From Siphlonurus alternatus (lineage: Eukaryota; Arthropoda; Insecta; Ephemeroptera; Siphlonuridae): a DNA stretch of 64,000 nt. Shown here piece by piece: positions 1-10,856 of this stretch. The notes under the pieces were generated by a model. That model was not told the DNA's origin. It saw only the letters and a program-made list of their open reading frames with translations, and did no database searches. Made by a program: the position numbers and the translations under genes. The stretch is from positions 35,196,979 through 35,260,978 of the forward strand of contig OX463780.1 in the NCBI GenBank assembly GCA_949825025.1. Reading direction: 5' to 3'. Numbering within the stretch: the stretch's first letter is position 1; each line of letters starts with the position of its first letter.

Positions 1-107
1 ATTTTGCTCTTCAAATATGGAGGAATTGAACCTACATGAAATAGTGGGTAGAGCTTGTGTGTTGGATTTCCATCCTTAAGCACCACTGCCAGGTAAAACG
101 AATGTGT
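1..107 (-). CDS. PIGH: PIGH homologue, exon 3 (partial, runs off left edge)
   Basis: Read on the minus strand, a TTGCAG acceptor (plus 108-113) opens an exon in phase 0 that stays open to the window edge. It encodes THSFYLAVVLKDG, then NPTHKLYPLFHVGSIPPYL. Placed after exon 2 it gives I-N-E-D-I-G-W-T-H-S-F-Y-L-A-V-V-L-K-D. From memory of the family, this aligns with the human PIG-H stretch INEAIYMQKVIYYLCILLKD, followed by a P-x-F motif. PIG-H is the cytosol-facing ER subunit of GPI-GlcNAc transferase (with PIG-A, C, P, Q, Y and DPM2), which makes the first GPI-anchor intermediate. A GTAGGT inside the exon could act as a donor, but reading through it keeps the family alignment, so I treat the exon as continuing. 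The C-terminus lies outside the window. Confidence 0.7.
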
Positions 108-153
108 CTGCAACAATTGGTACTAATTATAATTTAGTTATCCATTTAAGTTA

Positions 154-381
154 TGATGCACTTTTGTGTGTGGTTCCCCAGGCTTTGGACATATCACTTC
201 GGCCCATATATTATTGATAAAAACTAGAGGTGTCCGTCCTGACTGAGGTTTTCCATGGTTCCCTCAGTCTCCTCAGCGAATGCTGGGCCGCATAACGGAC
301 CGTGGCCACCATATCCTTCCCCTCTATTATCCCAATACCCGGCCTTGAGCTCCAAGCTCATAGGGATGTACCTTGTAAAAC
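154..381 (+). repeat. SINE copy, family A, plus orientation
   Basis: It matches the reverse complement of 1047-1272 over its whole length. Shared blocks include GATGCAC...GTGTGGTTCC, CCTGACTGAGG, TTTTCCATGGTTCCCTCAG, CGAATGCTGGG and a final CCTTGTAAAAC followed by A-rich sequence. The middle block is also present in the tRNA-headed SINEs at about 16.4 and 19.7 kb. It lies in PIGH intron 2, close to exon 3. Confidence 0.7.
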
Positions 382-1046
382 AAAAAATATAATTATATAA
401 ACATATATTTATATATTATATGTAGGCACAATGTACCAACTGGTATTTAATGTGCATGAATGTGAGTATGGAGGCGAGGCACTGTGAAGTAGCCTAGAAT
501 ATTCTACTAAAATGTATAATTGACATTCGTGGAATAATGAATATCTGTCACATCATAAACTCTTTTTCATCCTTTGTGACTGTATTTTTATTTTTTTATA
601 TTGCCTATAACACTTAATAAAACACAAATCAATTAAAGACTTGTATCTGTCTGACTGTGAAGCTTATTCTATCTTCTAATAAATCAAGCAATAAATTAGA
701 ATCTAATTTATTGTTTGATACCTTTCTCAAGTTAGCTCTAAAATGCTGTAGTAAAACAGTTACTGCTAACTCTTTTTTAAAATGAGCTTTATATTGACCA
801 AAATATTTTTCCTCGCCAATAGATGGCTTATAGCAGTGAATTATTATTTTATACTATAGGTGCTAAAGGGAAATTTTATTTTTGTAGCAATACCTTTACA
901 ATAATTATTATAATATTTCCAGATTTTCAATTCTCAAGGGCTTGATCATTATTACTCATTATATAGTTATAATTTATTCAAAGGACTGGCTGTACAAACA
1001 ACATGGGCTACGTCATAAACTAAAATTAATTTTTTTTTTGTTTGTC
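382..1046. other. PIGH intron 2, AT-rich spacer
   Basis: AT-rich intronic DNA between two opposed SINE copies. I see no exon, RNA gene or further repeat in it. Confidence 0.6.
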
Positions 1047-1272
1047 GTTTTACAAGGATACACCCCTAAGAGCTTACAGCTCGCAGTGGGGTAATGGGTG
1101 GGGATAAGGTAGAAAAGGGATGATGGCCACGGCCTGTTGCGCGTCCCAGCATTTGCTGAGGTGAGAGTCTGAGGGAACCGTGGAAAACCTCAGTCAGGAC
1201 GGACACCTCTACTTTTTCTCAATGGACCAAAGCAATGTCCAAAGCCTGTGGAACCACACACAAGTGCATCAC
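1047..1272 (-). repeat. SINE copy, family A, minus orientation
   Basis: Reverse-complement partner of 154-381: CAAGGATACACCCCTAAGAG at one end, GAACCACACACAAGTGCATC at the other, with CTGAGGGAACCGTGGAAAAC in the middle. The two copies form an inverted pair about 660 bp apart in PIGH intron 2. A transcript crossing both could fold into a long hairpin. Confidence 0.7.
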
Positions 1273-1614
1273 TGCAATGGGCAATGGGTGGAAAGACTGG
1301 AAAGCGAGATGAATTTACCCCAGGGAGGGAGCAAATACCAACATAAAAATTAAATTTATAAGTACAGTTTTTGAAAAGTTATTTAAGTTAACTTTACAGT
1401 ATATTATAGTCAGTATATTACTATACAGTATATAATAGGTACAGTAGTACTAATATAATAAAATATACTGTAGTATGCTGAATGTGTGATGCAAATATTG
1501 TGTTGACTGTAGAATTTTATTTAATATTCATAGCATATTATTGCTTGACATAATATGGTACATGTGTAGTTTAAAAGCAAAGAGGGGAGCAAGAATGCTA
1601 CATCTGTTTCTCAC

Positions 1615-1742
1615 CCAGCCTATATCTTCATTGATGATAACGTCTGTGATATTACTGCAGGGAATGAAGTGTGGGCTCTTAAGGCCACACGCGTACCATG
1701 TTGTCTGTTGTAACCCAATGCTTGGCACAAAAAGAACTTGCT
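1615..1742 (-). CDS. PIGH: PIGH homologue, exon 2 (PIG-H domain core)
   Basis: Minus-strand exon of 128 bp. The acceptor is TTGTTTCAG (plus 1743-1751) and the donor is TGG|GTGAGA (plus 1609-1614). The G from exon 1 plus AG gives Glu, then QVLFVPSIGLQQTTWYACG, LKSPHFIPCSNITDVIINED and IGW. Human PIG-H, from memory, has E-T-L-L-I-I-D-S-L-G-I-Q, then F-I, then K-D-I-V-I-N-E-A-I in the same order and spacing, so the match spans the whole exon. The exon enters in phase 1 and leaves in phase 0, matching exons 1 and 3. No other family I know has this arrangement, although the identity rests on alignment from memory. Confidence 0.78.
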
Positions 1743-2475
1743 CTGAAACAACAAAATGCAGCAAAGAATTAACTAAACCTTAATAAACCTAAAAAAAAAA
1801 AAAAAAAGGTAATGCTGTATTGTAAATACAGTTGGTGATGCGTGGTACACCAGATCGAGGCCAAGCTAAATGTTTTATTTTAGGAATGCTGTACAAAAAT
1901 GAAAAGCACAACATTGCCAAGTCATGTTGTAGGGACATAGCTTCAGCTGCATAATTCGTAATCATGCTACTGTTACTTTTTTGCACTGCTTTTGTGTTAT
2001 TTCAATTAACAGGCAGTTTACAGTTTTAATGCTACATTTAGCTTGGTCTCTAATACATAAGATACCCCCACCCCTCTTTGTCTCAGACACTGATTGTTTT
2101 ATACATTGCACAGTTAAGTAAAAAATTGAAATACATTGTTTCTATGGAAAACACATGTTATTATCTAATAAAGTGGGTGGCTTGGCGAGCTGCCCCTTTG
2201 GAATAACCGTAACATCTTCAGTTATTGGTGTGTTGTTTTTAAATTTCCGATAAAAAACAAGTCAAATATGAACTTTAGTGTGTATAAGCATACAGACCAT
2301 GGCATTGAGTAAGAATTGTGTAAGATACGGTACGTATAATGAAGTATGATATCAGCCACCTCCTACACGGAGTACACAAACAGTATCATGCATACTGTAT
2401 GCTGTATGGCATTTTTTTTTTTTTTTATGCTTCAAAATATTCTTGATCTGTTATTTTTTTATTTTTCATACTCAC
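1743..2475 (-). other. PIGH intron 1
   Basis: 733-bp AT-rich intron. It includes an A-run at 1791-1807 and a T-run near 2413-2426. I see no additional coding segment. Confidence 0.65.
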
Positions 2476-2752
2476 CACAAGTAACTTGAAACAAAGTTTT
2501 CACAGCAATGAAGACAGCAATAATGAGGATGGAAACTGTGTACAGTACACTAGATATTTGCAATACTAATAAAACTAAGAGAAGGGACAGAAGCAAACTC
2601 AGGGATGTTGCACAGTGTCCATATGCAAGCCCAGCACGAGACGGTTCTTCATATTTTGATGTATACTCTTCACATGGACCTTTGTCACATATTTTTTTAT
2701 CAATGCTTAGTTGTAATAAATGCCCTTTTATATTTTCTTGGTAGAATTTCAT
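2476..2752 (-). CDS. PIGH: PIGH homologue, exon 1 (N-terminus and membrane hairpin)
   Basis: Minus-strand ATG at 2752 opens a 92-codon segment ending G|GTGAGT (donor on plus 2470-2475). The encoded start is MKFYQENIKGHLLQLSIDKK. Residues about 48-83 are almost wholly hydrophobic (SLSLLLSLLLVLLVLQ, then SSVLYTVSILIIAVFIAV), which fits two adjacent membrane segments with a short turn. PIG-H has such a hairpin near its N-terminus, followed by the cytosolic domain supplied here by exon 2. The exon leaves in phase 1, as exon 2 requires. The N-terminal 45 residues are not recognisable, so the assignment rests on the hairpin, the phase and the adjacent exon 2. The start codon is 310 bp from the HIF-alpha start on the opposite strand. 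Confidence 0.65.
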
Positions 2753-3062
2753 TGATAATTGAGCAACAAAATTATTTGTTTTGATGATCAGCTGTTGTTT
2801 TAATGTTACCGCGAAAGTTTTTTCACTGACCTTTCGGTAGATAGCGCGCGCATCGTTTTCAGCTGTCTTTCGTGCTTGTTAGTGACGTCACGCAAATGGT
2901 TGTCTGCAAGAGAGTGGAGTTTCGCTCTATAGCAAAAAGCTAAGTTTACCGCAATATACAGGATATTTTTATATAAATTGGTACAATCCTCGGCAGTGTT
3001 CTGAGATTGTACTTTTTTCGTCGTGGTGAAAATTTGTAAACAGTGATTTGAATTTTAAAATC
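2753..3062. promoter_or_regulatory. Shared PIGH / HIF-alpha intergenic (probable bidirectional promoter)
   Basis: 310 bp separate the two divergent start codons. A perfect CRE octamer TGACGTCA lies at 2883-2890. Overlapping it, CACGC (2888-2892) reads GCGTG on the minus strand, a HIF response-element core. TATATAAA at 2970-2977 is a good TATA box for the plus-strand gene, with CAGT at 2994-2997 as a possible initiator about 25 bp on. A short CpG-rich patch (AGCGCGCGCATCG) lies near 2842-2854. The plus-strand 5' UTR from about 2995 has no upstream ATG. Site function is inferred from motifs. Confidence 0.55.
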
Positions 3063-3112
3063 ATGTGTCCACTGGCGACGAAATCTACAAAGGCGCCCAA
3101 GGAGAAACGGAG
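3063..3112 (+). CDS. HIF1A: HIF-alpha exon 1a (N-terminus)
   Basis: ATG at 3063, with A at -3, encodes MCPLATKSTKAPKEKR plus two bases (AG) of the next codon. It ends at a consensus donor AG|GTAAGC. Joining AG to the first G of the bHLH exon gives Arg and then [11 protein letters not shown], so the basic region is completed in frame. Human HIF1A exon 1 also ends with AG in the same place and phase, just before S-S-E-R-R-K-E-K, which supports a true first coding exon despite its short length. It contributes residues 1-16. The symbol follows the human orthologue group; an invertebrate has a single HIF-alpha (Sima in flies). The exon lies 46.8 kb from exon 2. Confidence 0.75.
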
Positions 3113-3481
3113 GTAAGCCTCAAGGAGAATGAGGGATCATAAGCAACACACTCTAAACTCTTTTTGTTGTTGCCTTAACTGTCAACTGCTATTTAGGTCA
3201 TGTCTCTTGACACTCCACAGACAGTATTTCGAGTTTAGCATAGCAATGAAACAAGAAGAATATTTCAAATTTCAGGATATCATACTTATCAAAAACCAAA
3301 CGCGCTGATCCGCTGATGGTAAGAGAAAGTTTCAAGTTGAGTCAATAAGAAAGAGGGCTCTACTATATATTGCTCTATCTAGCAGTTTACTTATTCAATT
3401 TTTAAGAGTATTTATATATTATTAACTTGAACTTACCCTCAAAGCAATGATATCGTGTAGACGTGTAACATACTGCAGTGC

Positions 3482-3485
3482 ATAT

Positions 3486-3547
<62 letters not shown>
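3482..3547. repeat. (TA)n microsatellite
   Basis: About 66 bp of nearly pure AT dinucleotides, 0.4 kb inside intron 1. Confidence 0.95.
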
Positions 3548-3551
<4 letters not shown>

Positions 3552-4555
3552 TGCATGTAATGTAATATAATTTATACAGTACGTGTATACAGTATAGCAT
3601 CTCTAGCATGCATAAATTGCTTAATTTTACTGCTTCTTCTTCTTCTTCTTACAATTGTTGGAAGGAGCCTAAACGGCTATAATTCCACGTACTGAGTAAC
3701 TTGGATCAATTGTATAGTTGAACTGTTTTTTGCAGGGTCTTGTAAAGGATAATGGACGAACAATGGATAGGATGATTATGGAATGTGGGATGCAAGGTGA
3801 TGATGGAAGTGGTACCTATATGCCCACCACGTGTTACCGTGGGTGAACCAAAACCACACAAGGAATTGGTTGGATTTTAGGACATTGGGTTGACGGTGTG
3901 GTGTGGGGTGCAATAATGTAGGTTGATGATGCAGGCGACAACATGCAAGGAATGGCAGGAATTTGAAAGATTCTCAACGTGTCGACTCCTGTGGGCCGAC
4001 CGAAGAGCAGGGTCAAAGTAGGATTATGTGGATGCGGTGAGGCGAGATGATGATTATGAATCAAATTGACTGGGGATAGGAGTATAGAAATCAAGACGAT
4101 TAATATATAGAATAGGATAGGGATAGTTACCAGGAGAGGACAGACAATTTGAGCGGAGAGTCACGTCGGCGTTGCTCACTCTGGCGCGCCATCTTGATTC
4201 TCCTTAATTTTACTGCAGGCTTGGATAATTGTAGACTCATGTGGACAGACTGGACAGGATGGCTTAAAAAAAAATAGAAATGATACAGTTATCTTGCTCA
4301 AAGATTGTACAGGCCACAGTATGCACAGTATGTAAGATGTAAGGCTTAATGATATCAGGCCATGCATGCATATAAACTTATAAAAATCAGTTTGATTTTT
4401 ATGTTGTCACACTCATGTGTTTTCAGATTTTCAGCTACTGTAATTTATACATTAGAGACCAATTACTATAACAGGGTTCCCTATGTAATTATTAATTATG
4501 CTTACAGTACAGGACATGCGTATGATACAGTTGATATATGTAATTATGCATACAC

Positions 4556-4683
4556 TATAGTAGAACCATCATATGGTCAGCGCTGTCACTTTGACGAGGC
4601 AAGCCGGCGGCTGGTATGCAGCCTGCAGCCGCCGACTTGCCTCGTCAAAGTGACAGCGCTGACCATATGATGGTTCTACTATA
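4556..4683. repeat. GC-rich near-perfect palindrome
   Basis: Two arms of about 58 nt, reading from TATAGTAGAACCATC through CAGCGCTGTCACTTTGACG to CCGGCGGCTG. They are complementary with a single mismatch seen and an apical loop of about 10 nt. It is much GC-richer than its surroundings. It may be a short foldback element or encode a very stable RNA hairpin. Confidence 0.85.
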
Positions 4684-4737
4684 TCACACTGATGTGTACA
4701 CACAGTATAGTATAAATAATAATATTTAATAAAACCT

Positions 4738-4975
4738 ATGATACCAGAGACGATTGGAGATCTCTCATCTCTGTGTCTCGTGGCAAAATTTGAGCAAGAT
4801 TTTCATAGCTTCGTGAGGCCTGTGACTTCTGAGAGTGGTGCTGTTTGTGTAGCGTATAAGAATACATGCACTAAACTAGTGGCACTATGCTCAGACCCCG
4901 TGAAGCTCTGAAAATCTTGCACAAAAATCTGGCCATAAGACATGGAAATCTCCTCTAATGGTCTCTGTTATGATA
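4738..4975. mobile_element. Diverged foldback MITE
   Basis: The left end, ATGATACCAGAGACGATTGG through GCAAGATTTTCATAGCTTC, is matched imperfectly in reverse complement by GAAGCTCTGAAAATCTTGC through GGTCTCTGTTATGAT. Arms are about 85-90 bp. No coding capacity. Confidence 0.6.
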
Positions 4976-5487
4976 TGATCCTATCTTTCATAATTTAATA
5001 TGATTAGTTTTGAATGGTTAACATATTACATAATATATGTTAATTCGTACCGGATTGTACCTAGCTGCTGGATGTACTGTATTATGTATATAACTTCATA
5101 TTGAAAAACATTGATTCATAAAAATCAGCTACAGTATCCAAAGTTTTTAAAAACTAGACAACGTTCTCCAGCTACTAGATACTGCAAGCATAGTAAGAAA
5201 AAACGCAATATCTTTTATTGCAAATTAGCAGCTTTTAAAAGAGAATCCAAATATTCAATAATTCAGCATAATTATATTTATTACTAAATATTAAAACTTA
5301 CCCCTGTATTTAGGCAACTCTCTGCACAATTAATTATTGTCTTGATATAACTATAGATTATTATAGGATTCCTTTGATTCCAAAAGCGTGCTTGATATCA
5401 TTCAGTCTCCAACCCTCCTCCCCTCCCCTCCATTTTTTTTTTTTTTTTTTTGCATCCATGCCAAAAAATTATTATTATTATTATTTT

Positions 5488-5820
5488 CATTAATGAGATT
5501 TTAAAATGTGAAAATTTTAGTGACTTAATCGAAAGAAGGGGTAAAAATATGGTACTGTGAATTTTTTCAGATTTTTCATTTTTCTGAGACCGAGAACTAT
5601 TTTTAAAAAATTATTGAAAGTCTATTTTGATGACGTCACGGGCGGCACTCCTTAAGAAAAAGGATAGGGCAGTGCCGCCCGTGACGTCATAAAATAGACT
5701 TTCAATAATTTTTTAAAAATAGTTCCCGGTCTCAGAAAAATCTGAAAAAATTCACAGTACCATATACCCCTTATTTCGATTAAGACACTAAAATTTTCAC
5801 ATTCTAATATCTCATTAATG
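5488..5820. mobile_element. Long foldback element, GACGTCAC-core family (copy 1)
   Basis: A 333-bp inverted repeat with arms of about 155 bp. Ends are CATTAATGAGAT / ATCTCATTAATG. The core has TGACGTCACGGGCGGC facing GCCGCCCGTGACGTCA around CTTAAGAAAAAGG. The inner arm (TTTTTCAGATTTTT, AAAAAATTATTGAAAGT) is shared with copies at 12.4, 30.5, 32.6, 52.5 and 57.7 kb. Its outer part differs from the other copies. Confidence 0.8.
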
Positions 5821-8800
5821 GGATTACATAACCAATAAAACCAATCAATAGGTTTCTTTCTAAATACACAATCAGAAAAATAATCAGTATTTAATGATCT
5901 TTATGTTCCTTCTGATACTCTGATACATGAATTGATTCTACCGTATATTTACTATATATACTTATATAGTATATTTTTAATATAGCTCTAGTGCATTAGG
6001 TCAAGAAGTATGTAGTTCTGTACCCAATTACCCGATAATCCCGTTTTTAAAAATGACACCATTTCATGATTTTTTTTTTTACAATAATAAATAAAAAAAA
6101 AAATACATTAACGATCGTGATGAGCTGCCACTGCCAGCAAAGAAAATTTACTTCAGTCGTGGTTTTGCACAGATTTTGCACTACTGTATGTACAGTACAT
6201 ATATAGGCATACAGTTTTGTTTTCAAAATTTCTTTACAATATTTTTAATTATATAGATCAACATTCGATCGATTTTGCTGTTCGTGATGCAGGAAGACAA
6301 CCAATATTAAATTCAAAGAAAATCAGCAGTCATGTGATTCCCCCTCCGTCTCCACCTCCTCTTTATAGTTTTTCCTTGTTAAAGTGCAAGGGTATTTTAC
6401 CTATATTATATCCTCTAATTAAAATTCTTGGAAGTAAAATTACAATATGTCATCAAAAATTTAAGTGCAAAGTACAGTACTTGACAATAAATTTTGAACA
6501 CTAGTCTACCGAAAATTGGGATATATAATATATAGTGTACTTATAAAATATACTTGGAAAAATAATACCTTTTTATGTTTTTTCGCAACTTTTTTCATAC
6601 ACGTATAACAGCAGGATATCGTTCATTTACAGTATTTTAATTTTTTGTTGTTTTGTTTTTCCCCGATGAAACTGTGATCATGCCACATGCGCATTCGTTA
6701 TGATGCAATATGTACAGATCTTGCGAAATACACTCATCAGATTAAAAATTCACATGTCTTGACTACCAGTAGCAGTTAATGAATGATATTATTAATAATT
6801 AATTAATTGTTATTACAATTTAATAATGATAAATGGATAATCACTAATTTATATCGTGATATATATTATTTTTTTACTGTTACTGTAATTAATTTTATTA
6901 ATTAAATAACTGTATTCTATTTGGTTTTATTACTGAACGTTAAAAAATTGTAGAAGACCAAAAATAATCAAAATTACTTTCTGTTCTGTAATGATTGTAA
7001 TGTACTCTGTACATGATGTCTGGATATATTATTATATTATTAGGATTTCTCTCTCTCTCTCTATCTTTCTGTATGTCTGTCTCTCGTCTCTAAATTTCTC
7101 GACAGTATACAGTGGCGCACAACCCAGTACAGGGGGAAAAAAACGTGCATAAGCGGCACGGTAGGAGCAGCAGCACCCATGCATTTTCCTTACTCCTGCC
7201 TGATTCAAGATTAAATTAATTTAATTTTTATATTAATGTTATCATGTTCATTGATGAATCGTGATTTAATTGTTTAAAACGAGTTACAGTATACTTATGC
7301 AAAGATTCATTGGCACAAACTCAGCAAAAAGACCTTTAGTTCCCTCCTCTTTTCTTTTAAGGTCACTAATTTTTCGCAGAAGAGCTCAAGTTGCTGATTT
7401 TGTATGCTACTGGTATAATATAATATTCTGTCTACTTCCAGTAAGACCGGCTAAAGATAGTGCAAAATTATGCTTATTATTATTTAAAAAAAGAAAAAGA
7501 TAAAGATCATTACAACGAGGTTGTCTAAACTTAAACATGAACATCAGAGGAGCACGAAGACATTTTTTTCTTCATTCTATAGCCGCGGATGCTTACAAAT
7601 CTTCCGCAATATATACGTAAGCAGTCAGTCAAGCAGTCTGAGTTAAGGAATATGTGGGGGCTATTAACGTTCCATCTCTGTCTAATAGGACGGGATCAAG
7701 AAGTTTTGTGTGGTCGTTTACCAAATGCTTGATGGACTTTTACGAAATATTTTTCTCCTTTCTTGTTGCTATACGGCGGCTGTGTCTGAAATAACGCAAT
7801 ACGGTACAGAGTAAAACGCTTTTGCGTATGCCGCTCGTGTCGGTTCAAAAAATACAAAGCTCTCACGCTCTTTGACTTTTCTTGGGTCTAGCCCAGCCAT
7901 ATTCTTATATGTAGGTACTGTTGACCAAGTACCAAGAAACTTGTCTATAGTATATTTGTTTAAATTTAGAAAAAAAAAGGTGAAAAAAAAACTTGAGGTT
8001 TGCAAATAAATACTGTACGTGACGTATTAATACGTTGTTCGTTATTCCGTGATATTTAACCCATAAAGACACGTGTATAAAAATCCAGTCCTTTTTTTTC
8101 TTTTTAAATGAGGATATCAATGAGTTGATTTGTTTTAAGTGTACTGACGTCATGCTTGAGGGTTAAATTGATGCCTAATTAGCATCGAGAAAGTTCCTTA
8201 TCCAATGTGCACGTCAAAATCAATTGCTTTTTAAAAGAATTTATTGATAATTTGAATTTATAATGCATAACATATCGGTACTTTTTAAATTTATATTTCA
8301 GTATACTTTTTTTATTTATTTTTTTATAGCTAACATTTGCAATTTACTGTAGAATTAATAAGCTCAAGGCAGTTTTAAAATTAGATTATCTTACCTATTA
8401 AACTAGGGTAATTGACTCTGTACACTTTGCAATAATTATGTAAATATATCAACACTCTAGTGAGAAAGTCGCTATGCAAATATTAATTATTATACTGTAT
8501 AACTGTACTCCAGATTAATTCGCGTGCTAACTGATCAAAAATAAGTTTAAAATGCATGTGACTGCAAAAGCCAATCAATGAACTTTCACCAAAATTTTCA
8601 GATGTTATGTAAAACAATAACAGCATACTGTACTCTCGATCATCTTGTAACTTTAAGCTTTATTCTTGAATCAAGATATTTTTCATAGACCTTTATATTG
8701 CATCAAAAAGAGGACTCTTTCAGAGTACACCGGGCAGGGTTTACGAACAGAACTCGTGTAAACATCATGCTTAAAAAAAACTTGTTGTTACTTCTGGTTC

Positions 8801-10449
8801 AATTTCTATACTGTACTAGCAAAAGTTTTCTACGAATTTGATCTGATTATTTTATATTTTCCAAACAATCATCTTTAGTTTATATCATACTATATTTGCT
8901 CTATACTGTAATACCATTGAGTAGATGGAAAGAAGACTTAATTTATGCAAGCTGAAAAATGAAAAACAGCGATATGATGTAAGTAACAAACTCCAGACTA
9001 TATACGCACAGTGATGAATGTGATGATCTTGTTTTTCGATGTTAGAGAGCTTGATAGCTTGTGAAACCATCAAATTTGACTGTTATGACGACTCTTGCGG
9101 CTCATGCGAATGCTATACAGTAGATAACCAATTTTATATACGCACATGCAGCACTTCAGTAGCAGGCTCTTCAATTCACTTCCTTCATTAATAAAAGCTG
9201 ATGGGTCGTTTGTACGCATTTTATGTACGATTGTTCTCGTACAGTAGTGCACAATGTATATATAATTATGCTTCATAAACATTTTTATAATATTATATAT
9301 TAGTTCTATTTTTTTCATGTAATTAAATGAGCTTGCTTTTAAATTACTTTTAAAGACACGAAACCATGCACGTCTAGGGCCGGGAAAGCCTATAATACTT
9401 ACATAACCCTAGCTGCATTGTTAACATTACAATAATAATTTTGTAGCTACATGGGGGTAATATTGCATGATAACAGGACAAATAATAATGCATTCACTGT
9501 AGATATTGGTTGTAGACCGTCTTGTTTATTTCAGGGACTACCCTCATCCCCTTTTTATCCTCCCCCTCGACTTAAACCCTCATCGTGAATCAGCCTGTAG
9601 GTATTTGATACGCAGTGCATGCATTATTATTTATTATATATAATTATCATGGTCTTAATTGCTTTTGATGACTTCGAACTTTTGATTTATGAAAAGATCG
9701 TTAGTAGCCGTCACCATCCGCTCTTCTCCTCCAAATCTAAAGACTGTGGTTATATTAGTCTTATATTACTTTATGCTCTACTGTTTACCCAATATCCATG
9801 AATATTGATTATGATGTGCTTATATTGTAATGTACAATCGAAAAGTAATAAAATGAATTTGAAATGTATTAAAATATTAAAATATTGAATATTAATTATA
9901 ATACTGCATGTATTCATTCATATACCCACACTACCAAATGAAGGATTTTTATCAGGAATCAAGATATAGTAAAAATAAATAAACATGCAATCACAATGCT
10001 CATTGCCGAGTACCGGTACTTTATATGTGGTATGAATTTACACTGACAGTTGCTCCGCCTCTGCATGCATCTATTAAATGACTGCACCCTTTTATTAACT
10101 TTACATGCACACGTGTGTGCGTTCATAGACTTCGCAGAAAGGCCGAGGAAAGTTGCATGTGATTGCACTGTTGCATGTGAATATAGTGCCAACGTTATTG
10201 ATTCTATTAATTATTACAAGTTAGAAAATAAATATATTGCAACTTTGATTTATGTTTGCATGATTATAATAACAATGCAGAATAACGGTCATGTGTTGGA
10301 GAGAATAAGAAAGCGTTTTCAGAAGAGTAGATAAAAAATTAAACACTGTTTATGCACGTGCACTTCAGGCGTTTGAGGTGACTGAAATAAATTATTAAAT
10401 GCCGGACTGCTATTATAATAAGACTGTTAAGTCAAACGTGTCAGTTTAT
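5821..10449. other. Intron 1, AT-rich stretch without recognised genes
   Basis: Plain AT-rich intron. Notable items are a short (CT)n at 7049-7062, a CRE octamer at 8145-8152 and an E-box-like ACACGTGT near 10109-10116. A palindrome TGCACGTGCA lies at 10353-10362. Open frames here have no recognisable domains. Confidence 0.55.
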
Positions 10450-10600
10450 TTTTTTTCCAGATTTTTCAGAGTCCGGGAACTGTTTTCTATTTCTATTTAT
10501 TTATTTTTTTTAACAGAACAGTTTTACGTCACCGGCGTCAGGCAAAGTCATCTCCATTCAATAAGGATCGAGTAACGTCACCTTTTTAAAGAGTTTTGAT
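10450..10600. mobile_element. Partial GACGTCAC-family element
   Basis: TTTTCCAGATTTTTCAGAG, then CCGGGAACTGTTTT and a damaged CGTCACCGGCGTCAGGC core. This resembles one arm of the foldback family at 5488-5820; the other arm is not recognisable. Confidence 0.4.
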
Positions 10601-10806
10601 ACTTATTAAAAAATTGTTCCTATATAATTATTATATGTACTCTTAAAAAATCTAAGAATAATTTGAAATACAGTAAATGAATTGTTCACTGCATATTTTG
10701 ACGTAGTATATATAGTGTATAATCTATAATGATGAAAAATATAATAATTAAAATGCCATTGATGTTTGTCAACGAATGAGTATTATGCATAATAAATCAT
10801 TTTTAA

Positions 10807-10807
<1 letters not shown>

Positions 10808-10853
<46 letters not shown>
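10808..10853. repeat. (TA)n microsatellite
   Basis: About 46 bp of AT dinucleotides. It explains the IYIYIY-type frame on the minus strand. Confidence 0.95.

Positions 10854-10856
<3 letters not shown>

Noticed and set aside
2508..2744. 78-codon plus-strand frame
   Set aside because: Shadow of PIGH exon 1 on the opposite strand; the minus frame has the hydrophobic hairpin, phase and donor.
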